DNA of 64,000 nucleotides, from the NCBI GenBank assembly GCA_041739345.1, contig JBGSNZ010000040.1, positions 1 through 64,000 on the forward strand, read 5' to 3'. The stretch is from DIGJ01 sp041739345 (GTDB taxonomy: Bacteria > Bacillota > Clostridia > Lachnospirales > Lachnospiraceae). The position numbers and the translations under genes were made by a program. The notes under the pieces are model-generated. The model saw only the letters and a list, made by a program, of their open reading frames with translations, searched no databases and had not been told where the DNA came from. This document shows, piece by piece, positions 25,855 through 36,939 of this stretch (position 1 is the first letter of the stretch; the number at the start of each line of letters is the position of its first letter).

Positions 25855-27178
25855 CCCTGTTCCCCTCAGAGCAGGAGCAAATACAGAATATAGCGGACAG
25901 ACAAGAGCGTGAACATACGCAAAGTCAGTCCGTTTTTTCTATGCCCACAAGTGAAAATGGGCATCTATCCCTTGAGCCTAAAACCGAGGATTTACTCGCT
26001 AACTGGCTTGTGGATTTTTTTAATAGCTTAGATACCAAGTACAAAGGCACTTTTTATACCGAAAAGCCGGAGCTGAAGGTATGGGAGCATATCAACAGTA
26101 AGAAGAAAAATCTGTCCATACACATTTCAAGCCCTGCCGCAAAGTACAGCGGTGACAGTACCTTTACCTACTTTAACCGTGAAGATAAGACCGATGAAAT
26201 TACTATCAACGAAGCGATATATAACAACAGGTTTCTATCGGAACTTAGCAAGGATAAAGATTTTTCCATTACTTTAGCTCCCGACACGATATACATTTAC
26301 TTTCACAATTTTGAAAGCAAGCAGCTTAATTTTAGCGTTGCCGATACCTATGAAAACACAGCTCCCGAGCCTGTTCCGCAGTTATCACAGGTGGCACCTC
26401 TTTATCAAGGCTATCTTGATATAAAGGCAAAGTACCCCGATGGCATTGTGATGTATCCGTTGGGCAGCTTTTATGAAGTCCTTGGAGATGATGCAGAGTT
26501 TGTAGCGAATACCCTCGACCTGCGTTCCACCTACCGCAATATCGGTTACGGCGATGAGCGTGTGCCAATGTGCGGTTTTCCCGACCATGTGCTTGAGCAG
26601 TACACTGGGAAGCTACTGGACAGTGGGCGAAATGTGGTGCTTGTGTCTATGGAGGATGGCGAACTGAAAGCCCGTTTGATACGCTCCACCGTAAGTGAGC
26701 CGACCAAAGAAGTTGCATCCGAAGAGGAAATGTCTGAGCAACCTGTCCATGCTCCTACTGAAATTGTGGCAGAAATCACCCAATCCGACATTGAAACCGC
26801 CTTACTCCACTGGAACGGTGACAAAGACAGCAAGGCAAGAGTGCTTTCGTATATGCAAGACCACAGCCGTGAACGTGGCACAGCCGACTGGCTGAAGAAC
26901 AAATACGGCGGTAATCACCCTGCTTTTACCATCACCAAAGGCGATTTATCACTTGAACTGCCTTGGGCAAAGGTGCAACGGCATATCGGTCAGCTTGTGG
27001 CACAGGGTGCATTTACCTCTCATGGTGAGCCGGAGCAGCCTGCCATAGAAGCTGTACCAAGCAATGCGGTGAAAATTACCTTAGGTATGTATGATACCCA
27101 AAACCCCGATGTTTTTAAGGTTAAGGAAAACAGCTATTTAGTAACGGTTGAGGTCAATGCTACCACTGAACTATGGGA

Positions 27179-27193
27179 GCGTTTCGCAAACAA
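27179..27193 (+). repeat. 15-bp target duplication, left copy
   Basis: GCGTTTCGCAAACAA occurs here and at 28893-28907, flanking the IS30 element. Removing the IS and one copy fuses the two gene parts in frame (...WERFANKGLAP...). Confidence 0.85.
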
Positions 27194-28892
27194 CGTTAAA
27201 TGAAAAGGTTAATTCGTGATTTTCACAAGTCCTTATTTTTGCAGGACTAAAATCGTGGTTTACCAGTTTACGAGTTACTAAAATTGGGCTATAATGCACA
27301 TGTAGAGGTCTGTTTCCATGGGTGCAAGCATGGCAAACAGGCATCTGAAATAGTGTGCAAGACTAAATTCCACATACCTTTTTTGTGTAGGATTAAATTC
27401 GGCAGTGGATTCCGTCTTGTCTATAAGGTTATTTTTTGAGTAATGATGGCTTCAGTGAAACTTCGTCTGCTGGGATTTCCCGGAGTTTTAACAGTTTGTG
27501 AAGCTTATTATTCAAAAGAATCTGGGACAGCCTGAATGGAGTGCAGCTATTCAGGCTGTCTCTTGCTTCGCTGTTGATGTGATTCATGAGTTTTATAGCA
27601 TCTGCCTGTGTATAAGGATCAAGGCTACTACCTTTTGGAATCACATAACGTATGTATTCATGATTCTTTTCTAACATGCCTTTCTGCCAGGAACTGTTTG
27701 GATTACAGTAATAAACTTTTGTACGGATTTCACCATTTTTATCGCATTCCAGACGGGCAGGGAATTGAAATTCGGTTCCATTGTCTGTGAGGATGACAGG
27801 AAACAGCTGTTGAAAGGTTTCTATTCCGAGTTTTTCTGCTAACAGATCAAAGACCTCAATGACATGATCCTGTGTTTTTTCTTCCAATACAAAGATGAGC
27901 ATCAGAGAGCAGTTACGAAAAAGCAAAGTTAGAAATGCCTGTTTACTGTTTTCACGACCACCTTCTACGGTATCCATTTCCACGACAGAGGTCTGTGGAT
28001 ATTCTTTCATATATTTCTGGAAATCTTCATAGGTGCGTCCAATGCGGAATTCTTTAGCAGCAAGGCTAATCCGTGTACCTGTTTTGCGGGGTTTACATTT
28101 ATAACGGACCCGACGTCTTAAATCAATGTTTCTAGCTGAAAAAATACCTTTATCAATGTAATTGTAAAGAGTTCTTCTACTGCAAGGAATTTCATGACCA
28201 TGAAAAGCATAAATATGAGCCAGAGATTGTCCCTGTTTTAAAAGAGGGGAAATCAGTTCATCCAGTAAAGAAATATCAACGAGGTCCTGGTTGATACCTG
28301 AACGGCAAGAAACTAGGAGTTGCTGAGAAGACTGGTCTGCGTGCTGGGCAGAATAAAAGGTCAGTTGTTTCAGACAGCGCTTCGTCTTTTGACAGTGATT
28401 GCACACATAAGGAGCCTTTTGCATCTGAGGACATTGAGGAACCAGATAATCTGGGCATTCTAAGCTACATCTTGGGATGCGTCGTTGCACATCATAGCAG
28501 CTTTTACAAAGTTTCACACAGTCTTTTTTGTCACAGAGGAAACGCATCTGGCATTCCTTGAAGCGGGCACATTGAAGAGGTTTCTTTGGATTTTCTTTTG
28601 GAGGAAAGTATCTATATTTCTTTACTTCCTTGGCAACAGTACTGGGATGTTTGTCGATGGTTCTAGCTATAGCAGCAAAGGATAGGCCATCGTTCAATCC
28701 CTTCTCAATCTTGATTCTTTGTGTGGTGGAAAGGTGTTTCTGGTCATATGTTTTTGTATTTGACATAAGTTTGTCCTCCTGTTCATTGGGAGGAATCCAC
28801 TAACCAAGACCACCATACCATATTTTGTGCAAGACTAAAATCGTGAATGATGAATTTACTCTTGCAATCAAGAATTAACCTTTTCATTTTAC
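27194..28892. mobile_element. IS30-family insertion sequence, about 1.7 kb
   Basis: Bounded by a 15-bp direct repeat and by imperfect terminal inverted repeats sharing AAATGAAAAGGTTAATTC. It contains one transposase gene on the minus strand. It splits the giant methylase-helicase gene. The direct repeats are still identical, so the insertion looks recent. Target duplications of this length are longer than the 2-3 bp of IS30 itself, but longer ones are known in some relatives. Confidence 0.9.
27429..28766 (-). CDS. IS30-family transposase
   Basis: A 445-residue DDE transposase, full length. An N-terminal helix-turn-helix (QRIKIEKGLNDGLSFAAIARTIDKHPSTVAKEVKKY) recognises the ends, followed by a Cys-rich region (about residues 55-130, CxxC pairs). 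The catalytic core has VVEMDTVEG (first Asp), VILTDNGTEF (second Asp) and GMLEKNHEYIR (Glu). ATG 28766 is preceded by GGAGG. No frameshift is visible, so it is probably active. Confidence 0.95.
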   Translation of the reverse strand: MSNTKTYDQKHLSTTQRIKIEKGLNDGLSFAAIARTIDKHPSTVAKEVKKYRYFPPKENPKKPLQCARFKECQMRFLCDKKDCVKLCKSCYDVQRRIPRCSLECPDYLVPQCPQMQKAPYVCNHCQKTKRCLKQLTFYSAQHADQSSQQLLVSCRSGINQDLVDISLLDELISPLLKQGQSLAHIYAFHGHEIPCSRRTLYNYIDKGIFSARNIDLRRRVRYKCKPRKTGTRISLAAKEFRIGRTYEDFQKYMKEYPQTSVVEMDTVEGGRENSKQAFLTLLFRNCSLMLIFVLEEKTQDHVIEVFDLLAEKLGIETFQQLFPVILTDNGTEFQFPARLECDKNGEIRTKVYYCNPNSSWQKGMLEKNHEYIRYVIPKGSSLDPYTQADAIKLMNHINSEARDSLNSCTPFRLSQILLNNKLHKLLKLREIPADEVSLKPSLLKK

Positions 28893-28907
28893 GCGTTTCG
28901 CAAACAA
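28893..28907 (+). repeat. 15-bp target duplication, right copy
   Basis: Second copy of GCGTTTCGCAAACAA, where the interrupted reading frame resumes. Confidence 0.85.
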
Positions 28908-31900
28908 GGGGCTTGCACCAAAGGAAGATAGCGAACAGCGTATTGTATTTGAAACGGACGGCAACAACTGGAACAGATTTTTTATCCCCGATACCTTTGG
29001 CAACAAACACAATACCATCAAAGCAGATGATGTGCTTACCCCCGATGAATACAAAACCATGCAGTCGGTTGTGCAAAAGGTTATTCCAGTCGAAGAAGAA
29101 CAACTTAAAAATGCTCCTATCCCATACACCAAAGGCGATACCGTCATTTTTGAAAACGGTACGCCTTTTTTCATTGAGGAAATCACCGACCATCAAGTGA
29201 CCCTGCGTGACCCCTCTTTATTCTATCCTGTGCTGAGAGCCGAGAGCCATGACAACTTTTTACAGCTTTTAGAGCGTTACCCTCAAACTAAGTCGGTGCA
29301 GGAGCAAGCCGAGGACTTTCGCATTACCGATATCCATTTAGGCGAGGGCAACAAACGAGAAAAGTTTCAGAGAAACATCGCCGCTATCACCACCTTGCAG
29401 ACCCTTGAGCGTGAAAACCGCTTTTCCACCAAGGAGGAACAGGAAGCCCTGTCCCAATATGTCGGTTGGGGCGGCTTGCCCGATGTCTTTGATGAAACCA
29501 AAGATAACTGGCACGGTGAATACTTACAGCTAAAAGACCTCTTAACAGAGGACGAGTACGAAATGGCAAGGGCAAGCACCCTCAATGCCCACTATACCTC
29601 TCCCACTGTCATTAAAGCCATTTACGATACGGTGGAGCAAATGGGCTTTACCACAGGCAATATCTTAGAGCCTGCCTGCGGAACAGGACATTTTTTCGGT
29701 ATGCTCCCCGAGAGTATGCAAGGCTCTAATCTCTATGGAGTGGAGCTTGACAGCATTACAGGCAGAATTGCAAAGCAGCTCTACCCAAGTGCCAATATCG
29801 CTATCACAGGGTTTGAAAAAACGGAGCTGCCCGACAGCTTTTTTGACCTTGCAATCGGCAATGTTCCCTTTGGAAATTACAAGCTCAGTGAAAAACGCTA
29901 CAATAGCCAAAACTTCCTCATTCACGACCACTTTTTCGCCAAGGCACTGGATAAAGTCCGCTCCGGCGGTATTGTTGCCTTTGTCACCTCTAAGGGAACG
30001 ATGGATAAGAAAATTCCCGAGGTCAGACGATACCTTGCACAGAGGGCTGAACTACTTGGATCAATCCGCTTGCCAAACAACGCATTTAGTAAAAATGCAG
30101 GAACGGAAGTCACCAGTGACATTATCTTTCTGCAAAAGCGTGATAGCCCCATTGATGTGGATAGGGATTGGATACACCTTGGGCTTGATGAAAATGACAT
30201 CACACTAAACAGCTATTTTGCAGACCACACGGAAATGATACTGGGCAATATGGAAATGGTCAGCGGTCAGTTTGGTATGGAAAGTGCCTGTGTTCCCATA
30301 GAGGGTGCAGAGCTGTCAGAACAGCTCAAGGCGGCTGTCCGAAACATTGAGGGCGAAATCAGTAAAGCGGATCTGCCCGATATAGAAATCTCCGAGCAAG
30401 TGTCTATCCCTGCCGACCCCAATGTAAAAAACCACACCTACACACTTGTGGACGGTGAGGTTTACTTTCGTGAAAACTCACGCATGGTAAAGCCTGCTTT
30501 AAATCAGACTGCAAAAGAGCGTGTCGCAGGACTTGTAGAGCTGCGTGAGTATGTAAACGACCTTATCTACTATCAGCTTGAAGATTTTAGCGATGAAGTC
30601 ATCAAAGGCGAACAGGTCAAGTTAAATCAGCTCTACGATAAGTTTACCGCAAAGTACGGGCTAATTAACAGCCGTGGCAATGCCCTTGCCTTTAGTGAGG
30701 ATAACTCCTACTACCTCCTATGCTCTTTGGAAGATGTAGACGAGGACGGCAAGCTGAAAGCCAAGGCGGATATGTTCACCAAACGCACCATTAAAAAAGC
30801 CGTAAATATCACAAGCGTGGACACTCCCTCTGAAGCTCTTGCCGTTTCCATTTCCGAAAAAGCAAAAGTAGATTTGTCTTTTATGGCAGAGCTAACAGGG
30901 CTATCGGAGGACAAAATTGCGGCACAGCTTAAAGGGGTTATTTTCCGTGTGCCCGAGCTGTACCACACCGATGCACCGCCCCGTTATGTCACAGCAGATG
31001 AATACCTTTCCGGCAATGTCCGTGAAAAGCTCCGCACCGCCGAGCTTGCCGCCCAAACTTCTGCGGAATACACAGTCAATGTAGAAGCACTCCTGCAGGC
31101 ACAGCCCAAGGACTTAGATGCAAGCGAAATTGAGGTGCGTATCGGCAGCACTTGGATTGACAAAGAGTATATGCAGGAATTTATGTATGAACTCTTTGAT
31201 ACCCCTTACCGCAATCAAGGCAGTATCAAGGTCAACTATTCCAATTTCACCGCCGAATGGAGCGTAACTGCAAAAAACTCCATACGCTATGACGATGTTG
31301 CCGCCTTTGCCACCTACGGCACAGATAGAGCCAATGCATATAAAATCTTTGAAGATACCCTTAACCTCCGTGATGTGCGTATCTATGATACCAAAACCGA
31401 GCCGGACGGAAAAGAAATCCGTGTACTGAATGTGCCTGCCACACAGCTTGCACAGCAAAAGCAGCAGCTTATCAAGGACGCATTTAAGGACTGGATTTTT
31501 AGAGATGCCGACAGACGGCAAACCCTTGTGAAACTCTACAACGAGCGTTTTAATTCCGTAAGACCCCGAGAGTATGACGGTAGCCATATCAATTTTGTGG
31601 GTATGAACCCACAAATTAAGCTCCGTGAACATCAAATCAATGCCATTGCCCATATCCTCTACGGCAACAACACTCTGCTTGCACACGAAGTAGGTGCAGG
31701 CAAAACCTTTGAAATGATTGCAGGAGCGATGGAAAGCAAACGGCTTGAGCTATGCCAAAAGCCACTCTTTGCTGTACCTAACCACCTAACCGAACAATGG
31801 GCAAGTGAGTTTCTTAGGCTTTATCCTGCCGCCAATATCTTGGTGGCCGCAAAGAAAGACTTTGAAACGAAAAACCGCAAGAAGTTTTGTGCAAGGATTG

Positions 31901-34269
31901 CCACAGGCGAATACGATGCCGTTATTATCGGTCATAGCCAGTTTGAGCGTATCCCTGTTTCCTTGGAACGGCAGGAACGCTTGCTCCGTGAACAGATTGA
32001 CGAAATTGAGCAAGGCATACGAGAGGTAAAATCAAGCGGTGGTGAGGGCTTTACTGTAAAACAGTTTGAACGCACCAAAAAAGGGCTGATTGAACGGCTG
32101 AAAAAATTAGAAGCAAGGGAACGCAAAGACAGCGTTGTGACCTTTGAGCAGCTTGGTGTAGACAGGCTCTATGTGGACGAAGCCCACAGCTACAAAAATC
32201 TTTTCACATTTACAAAAATGCGGAGTGTGGCAGGACTTTCCACCTCCGATGCCCAAAAGTCCAGTGATATGTTCCTAAAGTGCCGTTATATGGACGAGCT
32301 GACAGGCGGCAAAGGTACAGTCTTTGCCACAGGTACACCAGTGAGCAACTCAATGGTGGAGCTATACACCATGCAGCGTTATTTGCAATATGACACCCTC
32401 AGAGAAAAAGGCTTAATCCACTTTGATGCTTGGGCTTCTACCTTTGGGGAAACAGTCACACAAAACGAGCTTGCACCCGAGGGCAAGGGCTACCGCCCAC
32501 GCACAAGATTTTCAAAGTTTTTCAATCTGCCTGAGCTTATGTCAATGTTTAAGGAAGTTGCCGACATCAAGACCGCGGATGAGCTGAACTTGCCTACTCC
32601 CGAGGTTATCTATGAAACGGTGGTTGCAAAGCCAACAGAAATACAGCAGGAATTAGTACAAGAGCTTTCGGAACGAGCCGCTAAAATCCACAATGACCGC
32701 ATAGACCCCTCTATCGACAATATGCTGAAAGTGACCTCTGACGGGCGAAAATTGGGGCTTGACCAACGAGTGATTAATCCTATGTTGCCCGATGATGAAA
32801 ACAGCAAGGTAAACACTTGTGTAAACAATATTATGCGGATATGGGAGGACGGCAAGGATGATAAGCTGACGCAGCTTTTATTCTGTGACCTATCCACTCC
32901 AAAATGCAGACCCAAACTTGACCGTGTTGCAAAGGCAAGCGGCAGCACGATTAACGGTGTGGAGCTTCATGCACTGGAAGATGCTCTCCCCGATGATGTA
33001 ACAGCTTCCGAAGCTCAGTTTAGTGTGTATGAAGATATACGGGATAAGCTCATCGCAAAGGGTGTGCCTGCAAACGAAGTGGCTTTTATCCACGAAGCCA
33101 ATACCGACACCCGTAAAAAGGAACTGTTTGCAAAGGTGCGTAGCGGTGATGTACGTGTTCTTCTTGGCAGCACAGAAAAATGCGGTGCCGGCATGAATGT
33201 GCAAGACCGGCTTGTGGCTTTGCACGATTTAGATTGCCCGTGGCGTCCGGGGGATTTAACCCAACGCTCAGGCAGAATTATCCGCCAAGGTAACGAAAAT
33301 GAACAGGTGAAAATCTTCCGCTATGTTACCGAGGATACCTTTGATGCCTACCTTTGGCAGACCGTAGAGAATAAGCAAAAGTTTATTTCACAAATTATGA
33401 CCTCAAAATCTCCTGTCCGTTCCTGCGAGGACATAGACGAAGCAGCTCTTTCCTATGCCGAGATTAAAGCTCTGTGTGCAGGCAACCCCTTTATAAAGGA
33501 AAAAATGGACTTGGATATTGAGGTGGCACGGCTGAAACTCTTAAAAGCCAATCACCAAAGCACAAAATACCGTTTGGAGGACAATCTGCTGAAGCATTTC
33601 CCCGAAAGCATTGAACGGCACAAGGGCTACATCAAAGGCTTTGAGCAGGACATTGTAACATTGGCAGAGCATACCCCAAAAGTGTCACAGGGCGGCGAGC
33701 TGCCCAAAGATGATTTTAAGATTACCATTAAGGGTGATACCCTAACCGACAAGGACAATGCAGGGGCGGCAATTCTTGAAGCCTGCAAAGAGATAAAAAA
33801 CAGCGACCCTGTGGAAATCGGCAGTTACAAAGGCTTTACTATGTATTTGAGCTATGCTGCCTTTGGAAACGAGCATACCCTCACCCTCAAAGGGGCAATG
33901 AGCCACACGGCAAAATTGGGGCTTGATGCAAGGGGAAATCTCACTCGTATCGACAATGCCCTAAACGGTATGCAGGGGCGGTTACAGGCGGTACAAAAGG
34001 AGCTTGAAAACCTCTATAATCAGCAGGCAGCGGCAAAGATTGAGGTGCAAAAGCCCTTTGTGCAGGAACAGGAGTTAAAAGATAAAACTGCACGGCTTGC
34101 TGTTCTTGATAAGGAGCTTAATATGAGTGCCATGCGGTCTGCAACCTCAAGGGATACCGAGGTGGTAGCTAAACGGGAGCGACCCTCTATTTTGGACAGC
34201 TTAAAACAGCCGCCGCCAAAAGGCACTACACACTCCAAAAAATCCAAGTCAGAAAGAGAGGAACGCTAA
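28894..34269 (+). pseudogene. giant LPD/methylase-helicase protein, C-terminal part
   Basis: About 1,790 codons remain open after the IS, with no ribosome site at the junction; the first ATG in frame is 29032. A DNA N6-adenine methylase-like domain has motif I LEPACGTGHFFG (about 29664-29700) and catalytic-motif position GNVPFGNY instead of NPPF. It is followed by an SNF2-type helicase: HEVGAGKT (about 31683-31706), DRLYVDEAHSYKN, FATGTPVSNS, and the C-lobe DLTQRSGRIIRQG near 33260. A coiled-coil tail follows. Such proteins are carried by most Tn1549-type elements and are linked to establishment and restriction evasion. Internal initiation could still give a methylase-helicase fragment. Confidence 0.85.
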
Positions 34270-34604
34270 TGTCAAACAGACAGCGAAATATCCGTATTCA
34301 GCTTAGAGTAACCGAGCAGGAAAAAGAATTGATTGAGCAGAAAATGCAGGAGCTTGGCACAAAAAACACCGAAGCCTACCTCCGCAAAATGGCGATTGAT
34401 GGGCTGATTATTCACCTTGATACCGCCGATGTCAGAGAACTTGTGAGGTTACTTCGTGTAACCTCTAACAGCCTTAATCAGCTTACCAAACGAGTACATG
34501 AAACAGGCAGAATTTACGGTGAAGATATAGAAGATTTGCGAAAAAGCTATGACGGGCTTTGGACTGTTGCGGAGGAAATTATGCTCCGGCTTGCAGCAAT
34601 TTGA
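34269..34604 (+). CDS. mobC: MobC-type relaxosome protein
   Basis: A 111-residue ribbon-helix-helix type protein: NIRIQLRVTEQEKELIEQKM, then YLRKMAIDG and LLRVTSNSLNQLTKRVHETG, the MobC signature. It helps the relaxase open the origin of transfer. ATG 34269 overlaps the previous stop (TAATG). The relaxase itself is displaced downstream by a 1.8-kb gene on the other strand. Confidence 0.9.
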   Translation: MSNRQRNIRIQLRVTEQEKELIEQKMQELGTKNTEAYLRKMAIDGLIIHLDTADVRELVRLLRVTSNSLNQLTKRVHETGRIYGEDIEDLRKSYDGLWTVAEEIMLRLAAI

Positions 34605-34671
34605 AATCCTTATCATGGACAGAAAGAATAAGCCCTGTTATGCTTTTCTTAAAGAAAAGGAGGTCGGTATT

Positions 34672-34956
34672 ATGCAAATACTGCTGAAAATATTGCTGTT
34701 CCCCATTACCCTTATATTGTCTGTTATTGTGTTTGTGTGCCAATTTCTCTGCCTGTTCAGCTCCATGCTGCTATCAGTTTTGGCACTTCTGCTGTTCCTA
34801 CTGGCACTTTCCATAATGGTGCTACTGGGGGAAGTCGGAGAAGGCTTAAAGGCACTGCTTGCCGCCTACCTCATCAGCCCTTACGGAGTACCCATGCTTG
34901 CAACTTGGCTCATCGGCACGGTGGACGGAATAAACGAATGGCTGAAAGCCGTTTGA
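34672..34956 (+). CDS. CD1845-type small membrane protein
   Basis: A 94-residue hydrophobic protein with three probable membrane segments (LLFPITLILSVIVFVCQFLCLF, MLLSVLALLLFLLALSIMVLL, and LLAAYLISPYGVPMLATWLI). The GVPMLATWLIGTVDGINEWLKA end is the family mark of CD1845-type ICE proteins. I choose ATG 34672, eight nt after AAAGGAGG; longer in-frame starts overlap mobC. Function unknown. Confidence 0.8.
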   Translation: MQILLKILLFPITLILSVIVFVCQFLCLFSSMLLSVLALLLFLLALSIMVLLGEVGEGLKALLAAYLISPYGVPMLATWLIGTVDGINEWLKAV

Positions 34957-34964
34957 TACTATGA

Positions 34965-34994
34965 GGGGCGATAGCATTTGTGTGCTATCGCCCC
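34965..34994. terminator. strong hairpin terminator
   Basis: Perfect 12-bp stem GGGGCGATAGCA / TGCTATCGCCCC with a six-nt loop between converging genes. Confidence 0.8.
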
Positions 34995-35024
34995 TTAATT
35001 GCCATATGATGGCACTTCTACTTT

Positions 35025-36839
35025 TTACTGTTCTTGCATGTTTTTAATTTGGTGAAGTAGTGCATTTACTTTCCCAAGTAATTTTTTTACCTCTGGTGTT
35101 ATATCACACTTAAAAAGACCATTGACAACTGACAAAAACTCCATGTCTATCGAATTGTATCCAAAATTACTTTCAATTCTCTTATTCAATTCGTTTACGA
35201 CATACTCCCAAAATTCTTGGCTTAGAAAGTCTGCTCTTAATTCTATCAAATCCGTCTTATTTCCCGTTGATTCATAGATTCCTTCATAATATGGATTGAC
35301 AAGCCAATATGCTACTTGAAGGGGGCGATTTTTCCCAATAGTGTCATAATCAGAAATGATTTTATCTCCAATCATATCATTAAACATTGCACCAAAATGT
35401 GGGTGTTCGCTCGATTTAATTAATTTGGAGTAGTGTGCTTTATATCCCGTTATAAAGCGATACATTTTGTCTGTTTCACTTTTTCGAGATAGCATATGAA
35501 CTAATATGCTTAAATCAAGCAACAATTCATGTGCAAATATTTCGACGGAGATGTCATTATTAAAAAGAGATTTATAATTTCCATGAGCAATGCGATTGCG
35601 AATTATGTTGTTAAAGTAGTACATAAAATATTCAACAACTTCGGGATATATATCGACCTGAACATCCTGTAAATGTTGAATCTTATCTTTTAAGACATCA
35701 TTTATGTATATTGTCATATTGGCAAACCTATTAAAGGTAGTAGAATCTTTTAAAAAATCTCCGAATATCCCTTCAATTTGCAGTGCAATAATGTGACTGA
35801 ACATTATAAAGTCAGTTGATTGAAATAGCGTTATGCTTTTAAGCAACAGCTCTTTTCTTTCTCTTAGGCAAATGCTTTCTTCCAGCAACTTAGATAATTC
35901 ATCTACTACATGATGTTCTTGCGTAAATTCCCTTAATGTATTTAGATATTGCTGTGGATTAGATGTTTTCTGATTATACAAATCATCTATGTTGGGAATT
36001 TTGGTTTTGGCAATATTCAATTCTGCAACTCGTTCCTCCTCAGTTTTAGTATAAGAGGAATAATGCCAATTCTTATGTAAACTATCAATAGCAGTATATA
36101 ATTTGACTTTAAAAAACAGAGCATATGGTCTATCTAAATGGTCCTCTGTTATTTCAAGAACATCTTTGTAGAATGCAAAACTGATGGATACATCCATAAC
36201 AGTATCCTTTGATAAATTCAGAGCCAAGGCTTGAAGAGCATCGCAGACATTTTGCGGTTCTCCCAAATTGCAAAATCTATTCAAATGTTTTGATACATGT
36301 TGTTTTAGGAATAATATCATTTCCTTTTGTGTCCTTAATTCATTGCAATCTCTATGATATGCCAGTAAAAGATTTTCCTCTGTAGCCAAATCTCGAATTA
36401 ATGAAAGGCTCGGTTGTGTGGATTCCACTGTTTTTATATTATTCTTAGTCAATAGAAGCTCCGTGTTAATTTCGCTAATTTTCGTGTCAGCTTTTTGTAA
36501 AACACCGTTATACAACTGAACAAATATATTATCGTATTCTTGTTGAACTGATGAAAGAGTATCCTTAGGCAGCACTTTAATACCAACTATTTTACAAAGC
36601 GATAAATAGAAATCTGACATGGAGTGCAACTCATTATCATTTTTAATAGCCTTTATTACAATCCTAAGCAATCTATCATTTGCCCCATCAACATAGGTAA
36701 TAGCGTTGTTGAAATAAAACTCCCCGAGTTCTTCAAGCGTGCATTTTGTAAAAAGTTCAGAGTCAATATAATTACGCAAAGTGTAGTTTATATACTTAAA
36801 TAATTTATCACATATTTCCTTTTCATTTGTAGTTAACAT
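35025..36839 (-). CDS. unrecognised 604-aa protein with a HEPN-like motif
   Basis: An all-helical-looking, AT-rich 604-residue protein inserted on the opposite strand between the mobC cluster and the relaxase. I do not recognise the family. FNNIIRNRIAHGNYKSLF (about residues 415-432) contains Arg-x4-His followed by Gly, the pattern of HEPN RNases of abortive-infection and toxin systems. Upstream, a Glu/Lys coiled coil (about 110-175) precedes it. The C-terminal part has NRPLQVAYWLVNPYYEGIYE and no obvious motif. It starts at ATG 36839 with AGGGAGG upstream. It is likely defence-type cargo, but that is inference. Confidence 0.7.
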   Translation of the reverse strand: MLTTNEKEICDKLFKYINYTLRNYIDSELFTKCTLEELGEFYFNNAITYVDGANDRLLRIVIKAIKNDNELHSMSDFYLSLCKIVGIKVLPKDTLSSVQQEYDNIFVQLYNGVLQKADTKISEINTELLLTKNNIKTVESTQPSLSLIRDLATEENLLLAYHRDCNELRTQKEMILFLKQHVSKHLNRFCNLGEPQNVCDALQALALNLSKDTVMDVSISFAFYKDVLEITEDHLDRPYALFFKVKLYTAIDSLHKNWHYSSYTKTEEERVAELNIAKTKIPNIDDLYNQKTSNPQQYLNTLREFTQEHHVVDELSKLLEESICLRERKELLLKSITLFQSTDFIMFSHIIALQIEGIFGDFLKDSTTFNRFANMTIYINDVLKDKIQHLQDVQVDIYPEVVEYFMYYFNNIIRNRIAHGNYKSLFNNDISVEIFAHELLLDLSILVHMLSRKSETDKMYRFITGYKAHYSKLIKSSEHPHFGAMFNDMIGDKIISDYDTIGKNRPLQVAYWLVNPYYEGIYESTGNKTDLIELRADFLSQEFWEYVVNELNKRIESNFGYNSIDMEFLSVVNGLFKCDITPEVKKLLGKVNALLHQIKNMQEQ

Positions 36840-36939
36840 AAAAACCTCCCTCTAACAACATGATATAAAATTATTATACTCCATAATTTGCACCAAATAT
36901 ATGGATAGCAATTAAAATTAACATTAGGAGGTGACACCT

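Larger units (their letters stand above)
24747..27203 (+). pseudogene. giant LPD/methylase-helicase protein, N-terminal part (broken by IS30)
   Basis: The first 816 codons of a protein that once continued at 28894; the IS adds only two foreign codons before TGA. An ArdC-like N-terminal domain (PYHEQLMIYAQRPDATACADYELWN) is followed by a low-complexity Gln/Pro/Asp linker (about 250-390). Next comes a region resembling the MutS mismatch-binding N-domain (YPLGSFYEVLGDDAEFVANTLDL, about 570-595), then a small helical domain. The intact family sits downstream of TTRAP in Tn1549-type ICEs and is thought to modify and unwind incoming DNA. The truncated part may still be made, because its start signals and operon are intact. 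Confidence 0.85.

Noticed and set aside
26400..26660. MutS-like segment as a mismatch repair gene
   Set aside because: It is one domain in the middle of a large ICE protein without the MutS ATPase.
36931..36933. GTG as the relaxase start
   Set aside because: It lies inside the Shine-Dalgarno (AGGAGGTG), leaving no spacing; ATC 36940 aligns with the start of related relaxases.
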